Assembly: GCA_900555635.1 (NCBI GenBank)
Contig: USLU01000127.1
Coordinates: 1-8,915 of the forward strand
Length of the DNA: 8,915 nt
Direction of reading: 5' to 3'
From: an uncultured Bacteroides sp.
GTDB taxonomy: Bacteria > Bacteroidota > Bacteroidia > Bacteroidales > Bacteroidaceae
Of the stretch, positions 5,483-8,915 are shown one piece after another (the stretch's first letter is position 1; the number at the start of each line of letters is the position of its first letter). A program made the position numbers and the translations under genes. The notes below the pieces were generated by a model. That model was not told where the DNA came from. It searched no databases and saw only the letters and a program-made list of their open reading frames with translations.

Positions 5483-6931
5483 ATGCCAGACATTAAGGAT
5501 ATTCTGAAAAATGAAGATTTCGGTAGCATAGTAGGTGATTTATGCGTTGATACCCGTGAAAATCGTAATCCTCGTGAGTATATGGAGGAATACAACGGTG
5601 ATAGAACCCGTCGTAAAGAATCAGTTGGGTATCGGGAGCCTAAAAAGATTGCTGTATATTCAGATACAGAAGTAGAAGTTGACCCCGAAACAGGAGTCGA
5701 AAAGCCAAAGAGACTAGAAGACAAGACTGTCGATGTAGCTAAGGTCGTAACCAACCTACCTAAAAAGATCGTTCGTAATTCTGTTGCTTTTCTATTTGGT
5801 GGTGAAATGACTATCACAGCAGAAGATTCGAACGACGGGATCTGCGAGTTCAAAAAAGTCTATAAGCGAAAACTCAAGATGCAATCTGTATTGAAAGAGT
5901 TTGCTCGCAAAGTGTTGTCTGAAACCAAGGCTGCTATTGTATTCTATCCTGTTACCAAAAACGACGGAAAAAGTCAGTTGAAAGTTAAGATTCTTTCTAC
6001 TCCCAAGGATAGTAATGTCGAATGTGAATTCTATCCACACTTTGATGAGGACGACGATATGGACGGTTTTCTCTATAAATACAATGCAGAAGTCAATGGC
6101 CGTACTTGCGAATGCGTGAAAATCTATACGAAAGATGTTATCTACTCCGGTATCATGGACGGTGTATGGCAAGTGAAAAAGATAAAGAATCGTTTTGGCA
6201 AGATTCCGGTAGTATATGCCGAGGTCGATTGTCCGGATTGGGAAGATGTTGCTAATTTGATTGACAAGAAAGAAATGAGACTTTCCCGGCTATCAGATAC
6301 TAATGATTACTTTTCTGAACCTATACTGAAAACTTATGGTTTAGCTAACCTTCCGAGCAAAGAAACGGTTGGTAAGGAATTGAACTTCAGTATGGAGGTT
6401 GATTCAGATACTGGTACATCGTATCACGGTGATGCAGATTATCTTGCATGGCAACAATCTTGTGAATCCGTTACACTTGAACTAAACCAACTGGATGATG
6501 CAATACATTCCGGAGCTTCCAGTCCGGACTTGTCTATAAATAAACTAATGGGACTTGGCAACCTTAGCGGCACTTCACGTCGTTTTATGCTGATTGATGC
6601 AGAGATAAAAGCTACTGAACAGATGGAAATATTTGGTCCAGTTGTTCAACGAACAGTAGCAATCGTCCAAGCAGGAATGGCAAATATTACACATACAAAA
6701 TATGCATCACAGCTAAATGACAACTACATTGAGGTAGAGTTTGGTAGTATTCTCCCACAGGATTTGGCGGAAGAACTCAAGAACCTTGAAACTGCTTCTC
6801 AATTCAATAGTAAAGAGACGATTATTAAAAATTCGCCATATACGGATAATGTTGAAGAAGAGTTGGCCCGCAAGAAGCAGGATGAGAAAGATACAGCTCA
6901 AAACAACTCATTCCTAGGAGCTACACTTTAA
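5483..6931 (+). CDS. Portal protein
   Basis: The protein has 482 residues from the ATG at 5483; an in-frame GTG at 5441 would add 14 residues and overlap terL by 8 bp. I prefer 5483 because MPDIKDILKNEDF is a natural N-terminus and an AT-rich leader precedes it. The protein fits the SPP1 gp6-like portal group: an N-terminal clip/wing region (KTVDVAKVVTNLPKKIVRN), then NRFGKIPVVYAE, then the stem region LIDKKEMRLSRLSDTNDYF, then LSGTSRRFMLIDAEIKA and a C-terminal Lys/Glu helix. Portals form the dodecameric ring at one head vertex through which DNA enters and leaves. Its place between terL and the MuF gene is the standard order. No truncation or frameshift is seen. Confidence 0.88.
   Translation: MPDIKDILKNEDFGSIVGDLCVDTRENRNPREYMEEYNGDRTRRKESVGYREPKKIAVYSDTEVEVDPETGVEKPKRLEDKTVDVAKVVTNLPKKIVRNSVAFLFGGEMTITAEDSNDGICEFKKVYKRKLKMQSVLKEFARKVLSETKAAIVFYPVTKNDGKSQLKVKILSTPKDSNVECEFYPHFDEDDDMDGFLYKYNAEVNGRTCECVKIYTKDVIYSGIMDGVWQVKKIKNRFGKIPVVYAEVDCPDWEDVANLIDKKEMRLSRLSDTNDYFSEPILKTYGLANLPSKETVGKELNFSMEVDSDTGTSYHGDADYLAWQQSCESVTLELNQLDDAIHSGASSPDLSINKLMGLGNLSGTSRRFMLIDAEIKATEQMEIFGPVVQRTVAIVQAGMANITHTKYASQLNDNYIEVEFGSILPQDLAEELKNLETASQFNSKETIIKNSPYTDNVEEELARKKQDEKDTAQNNSFLGATL
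6916..6920 (+). promoter_or_regulatory. Weakly spaced ribosome binding site for MuF gene
   Basis: AGGAG sits 13 nt before the ATG at 6934, inside the last codons of the portal gene. Only 2 nt separate the portal stop codon from this ATG, so coupled translation is likely whatever the Shine-Dalgarno strength. Confidence 0.35.
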
Positions 6932-6933
6932 CT

Positions 6934-8592
6934 ATGCCTGGACTTTCTTTCTACGATAAACAGCATATACAGAAAGTTGCTGCACAGCAGGCCGTAATAG
7001 CCAATATCTTTAATCAGTTTATACTTTCTGTTTCCCCGTATCTCCGTAAATGGTCAGATGCGGGGAAAAACAATGTATGGATAAGCAATCAGGGAATAGA
7101 GAGTGCGGTTGACCGGGAACTACTAAACCTTGAATCAATGTTATATGCTAATATTTCCGCATTCCAAAAGGATGGCTGGGAACGAGCAGAGAGGAAGAAT
7201 GATGATTTTATTTCCCTGTTCATCAAGGGAATGTCTATTTCTAGCGCAACTAAGGATGGAATGTTTACTCATAGCCTATCTGCATTTGAGGATCTAAAGA
7301 ATGATATAGATTCCAACGGTCTAAAATTGTCTGATAGAGTTTGGAATATTACACAGCAAACGAAATCGCAACTCGAATTCTATCTTGATAGCGGCGTAGT
7401 TGCCGGACGTAACTCAAACGGAATCAGTAGTGATATACGGCAAATTTTGCAAAATCCCCAAAAACGTTTTCGCCGGATCCGAAATGAGAAAGGTGAATTG
7501 GTTCTATCACAACCGATGAAAGATTATCATCCAGGGCAAGGTGTATACCGCTCTGCATACAAGAACGCTCTCCGAACATCTGCAACAACTACGAACACAG
7601 CTTATCGTAGTGCAGACTATGAACGTTGGAGTAAACAGGATTTTATACTAGGAATTGAGATACAGCGTTCGGCCAATAATCGCGGACCGTGTAAGATCTG
7701 TGATGCGATGATTGGAAAATATCCGAAAACGTTCAAATTTACAGGCTTTCATCCTTTTTGTATCTGTTTTGCTACTCCTATCACCATGGAACCGGAAGAC
7801 TTTGCTGATTTCTTGCTGAATGACACAGTTCCGCAAGGTCAAACTATTACGGATATTCCCCAAGCGGCAAAGGATTTTGTCAGCGAGAATAAGGATGGAT
7901 TTCAATCGGCTTTCTGGTATAAGGATAACTTTACCAATGATGGAGGACTACAAAGAGAAATAGTTTCCCAACCTATTACGAATGAAGTTATAAAGGTTTC
8001 TAAACCTAAACGTATCAAGACTGATACTGAAATTACAGATATTAAACAAAAATGGAATGAACGAAAACTCTATAACAAAATAACCAACACAGAGAATGAA
8101 ATACGCCTGAATAAAAGCTTTGAAACAGGAGTCTTGTTTGACAAGAATGGTAATGTTGTAATCGATAAGCGCGGAGCCAAATATAGTGTTGAGTTTACGG
8201 ATGAAGAATGTGCGAAGATGAAGGATTGCATTTTTACACATAATCACCCAAGAGGCTGGCAAGAGCCAGAAAAGAGTTTGGGACGAATTGGCAACTCATT
8301 CAGTCCGGCTGATATGTATCTTGCAATAGCCCATAATGTATCAGAAATGAGAGCTGTAACACCTAATTATACATTCGCTATGAAACGTCCCGAAGAAGGA
8401 TGGGGAATTACAATTAGTAAATTCGAAAAGCTAGTGAATCGGGAGAATAACAAACTAAGAGCAGAGTTTACTGCTAGAATCAATAATAATACACTATCCC
8501 CAACAATGGCTTCAGTGGTTCATTATCATATATTATGGAAACGGATATCTGAAAAAATGGGATGGAATTATACAAAAGCGAAAACTCGTTAA
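6934..8592 (+). CDS. MuF-type minor head protein with JAMM-like C-terminal domain
   Basis: The protein has 552 residues. The first 290 or so form a phage Mu gpF / SPP1 gp7-like head morphogenesis protein: a helical N-terminus, then YRSAYKNALRTSATTTNTAYRSADYERW (start and end at 205 and 232), and the family's zinc-knuckle-like end C253xxC256 with H273PFC276xC278. A linker (about 290-385) leads to an extra domain (385-552). There ETGVLFDKNGNVV (397-409), THNHP (435-439) and SPAD (457-460) give the E, HxHP and SxxD pattern of JAMM/JAB metal-dependent proteases. EMRAVTP and a His-rich tail (VVHYHILWKRI) follow. MuF proteins sit inside or at the portal of the head and often carry C-terminal effector or toxin domains. 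Whether this one is a protease, a toxin or inactive is unknown. The linker DNA is more AT-rich than the MuF core. Confidence 0.85.
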   Translation: MPGLSFYDKQHIQKVAAQQAVIANIFNQFILSVSPYLRKWSDAGKNNVWISNQGIESAVDRELLNLESMLYANISAFQKDGWERAERKNDDFISLFIKGMSISSATKDGMFTHSLSAFEDLKNDIDSNGLKLSDRVWNITQQTKSQLEFYLDSGVVAGRNSNGISSDIRQILQNPQKRFRRIRNEKGELVLSQPMKDYHPGQGVYRSAYKNALRTSATTTNTAYRSADYERWSKQDFILGIEIQRSANNRGPCKICDAMIGKYPKTFKFTGFHPFCICFATPITMEPEDFADFLLNDTVPQGQTITDIPQAAKDFVSENKDGFQSAFWYKDNFTNDGGLQREIVSQPITNEVIKVSKPKRIKTDTEITDIKQKWNERKLYNKITNTENEIRLNKSFETGVLFDKNGNVVIDKRGAKYSVEFTDEECAKMKDCIFTHNHPRGWQEPEKSLGRIGNSFSPADMYLAIAHNVSEMRAVTPNYTFAMKRPEEGWGITISKFEKLVNRENNKLRAEFTARINNNTLSPTMASVVHYHILWKRISEKMGWNYTKAKTR

Positions 8593-8807
8593 TTGGATTC
8601 TTTTAGGAAGACGAACTCCCCTTTTTGGTCGCTTTCTCTTTTGTCATGTACCTGTGAACCATCAAGGTACTTAACAGGAATGCCATTAGGGTATGCCGGG
8701 CATTTTAATTTATCAAAATTAAAATGCTTGCATTGTGTACACTTAGATATATACACATTGTAATATTCGTGTCTATCTTCTATATAATCCATTTTATACT
8801 TTGACAT
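8589..8807 (-). CDS. Small cysteine-containing protein, inverted accessory gene
   Basis: This is a 72-residue protein from the ATG at 8807. An ATG at 8825 would add 6 residues, and an ATG at 8792 would give 67. A promoter-like -7 box at 8820-8813 would place transcription start at or just after 8807, so 8792 may be the real start. The core CTQCKHFNFDKLKC is a CxxC-x9-C arrangement, probably metal-binding, followed by PAYPNGIPVKYLDG. I recall similar short proteins (CxxC, KCxAxPxGIP) in many phages and bacteria, but their function is unknown to me. It is the only gene on this strand, is very AT-rich (20-30% GC in sampled blocks), and its stop overlaps the MuF stop by 4 bp. It looks like a moron inserted in the head operon. 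Confidence 0.7.
   Translation of the reverse strand: MSKYKMDYIEDRHEYYNVYISKCTQCKHFNFDKLKCPAYPNGIPVKYLDGSQVHDKRESDQKGEFVFLKESN
8700..8727. repeat. Perfect 12-bp inverted repeat inside the minus-strand gene
   Basis: GCATTTTAATTT (8700-8711) and AAATTAAAATGC (8716-8727) are exact inverted copies around a 4-bp centre, ATCA. On the minus strand this codes for residues in the Cys motif (KHFNFDKLKC). No T-run follows on either strand, so a standard terminator is unlikely. It could be an operator or an RNA hairpin, or be partly forced by the AT-rich codons. Confidence 0.6.
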
Positions 8808-8812
8808 AATTA

Positions 8813-8820
8813 CAAATATA
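8813..8820 (-). promoter_or_regulatory. Bacteroidetes -7 box for the minus-strand gene
   Basis: On the minus strand 8820-8813 reads TATATTTG, an exact TAnnTTTG. At the -33 position only a T-rich stretch (TTTT or ATTT) is found, with no TTG. It lies just before the ATG at 8807, implying a very short or absent leader, or use of the ATG at 8792. Confidence 0.4.
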
Positions 8821-8837
8821 TGCATTTGATTCTGAAA

Positions 8838-8846
8838 TAAAATATA
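8838..8846 (-). promoter_or_regulatory. TATATTTTA motif, minus-strand copy
   Basis: The minus strand carries TATATTTTA at 8846-8838, oriented towards the minus-strand gene and 30 nt before its ATG at 8807. It is not followed by GAAAA. Its orientation matches the gene it precedes, as for the plus-strand copies. Confidence 0.25.
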
Positions 8847-8865
8847 TAAGCAGGAAAAATTTACT

Positions 8866-8887
8866 CCCCTTATATTTTAATAGAAAA
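8866..8887 (+). promoter_or_regulatory. TATATTTTA/GAAAA motif before the next gene
   Basis: CCCCT (8866-8870) is followed by TATATTTTA (8871-8879) and, after 3 nt, GAAAA (8883-8887). The ATG at 8893 is 5 nt later. The CCCCT plus TTATATTTTAAT arrangement repeats that before terS. After an opposing gene, the head operon would probably need a fresh promoter here, which this could provide. Confidence 0.35.
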
Positions 8888-8892
8888 TCGTT

Positions 8893-8915
8893 ATGACAAT
8901 CATTGATGCTATTAA
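8893..8915 (+). CDS. Start of next phage gene (right-truncated)
   Basis: An ATG at 8893 opens a frame reading MTIIDAI and running off the window edge. The leader motif just before it and the position after the MuF gene suggest the next head gene, perhaps scaffold, protease or capsid. Only seven full codons are visible, so the product cannot be named. Confidence 0.45.

Noticed and set aside
5452..6172. Minus-strand open frames of 126-133 codons opposite the portal gene
   Set aside because: The plus strand has a complete portal protein with family features; the minus frames lack motifs and are shadows.
7031..7068. 8-bp inverted repeat (TTTCCCCG / CGGGGAAA) with a 22-nt gap in the MuF gene
   Set aside because: The loop is long, it is within ordinary coding sequence, and no nearby signal gives it a role; chance is likely.
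8736..8743. Palindrome GTGTACAC in the minus-strand gene
   Set aside because: It is only 8 bp, inside codons, with no partner site near a start.

Overview
The window looks like part of a temperate tailed phage (prophage) of a Bacteroidales host such as Bacteroides, Parabacteroides or Prevotella. The evidence is the gene order and the protein styles: a replication-type domain typical of Bacteroidales mobile DNA, a sigma-like protein, a ParB-like protein paired with a GREB1/TAGT-type glycosyltransferase, then TerS, TerL, portal and MuF. Shine-Dalgarno sequences are mostly weak or absent, and two minus-strand sites match the Bacteroidetes -7 promoter box TAnnTTTG. The host assignment is inference; no host gene, integrase, att site, tRNA or CRISPR array is visible.

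Layout. Positions 1-1158 hold the end of a replication module: a left-truncated gene and a second gene overlapping it out of frame. Positions 1159-1243 are a short intergenic region. On the minus strand it carries a good Bacteroidetes-type promoter and, about 70 nt downstream, an intrinsic-terminator hairpin, which together suggest a small RNA opposing the phage operon. Positions 1244-1813 encode a small protein resembling a sigma-70-like late regulator. Positions 1830-3453 encode the ParB-like protein and the TAGT-type glycosyltransferase, a pairing predicted to decorate bases in DNA. Positions 3531-8592 are the DNA packaging and head-entry genes: TerS, TerL, portal and a MuF minor head protein with an extra C-terminal domain carrying a JAMM-like pattern (E, HxHP, SxxD). 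Positions 8589-8807 hold one small AT-rich cysteine-containing gene on the opposite strand, converging on the MuF gene with a 4-bp overlap. At 8893 another plus-strand gene begins and runs off the edge.

How it may work together (inference). The sigma-like protein could switch on packaging and head genes. The ParB/TAGT pair could glycosylate phage DNA made earlier. TerS/TerL would package it through the portal, and MuF, possibly with its C-terminal enzyme domain, would sit inside the head. A 9-bp motif, TATATTTTA, is found before four plus-strand genes, in three cases followed 2-3 nt later by GAAAA, and also before the minus-strand gene in its own orientation. It is a candidate phage promoter or leader element.

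Base composition is mosaic by eye. The back half of the parB-like gene plus the glycosyltransferase gene, the linker before the MuF C-terminal domain, and the minus-strand gene are clearly more AT-rich than TerL and the first half of the MuF gene. These are likely the exchanged accessory pieces.
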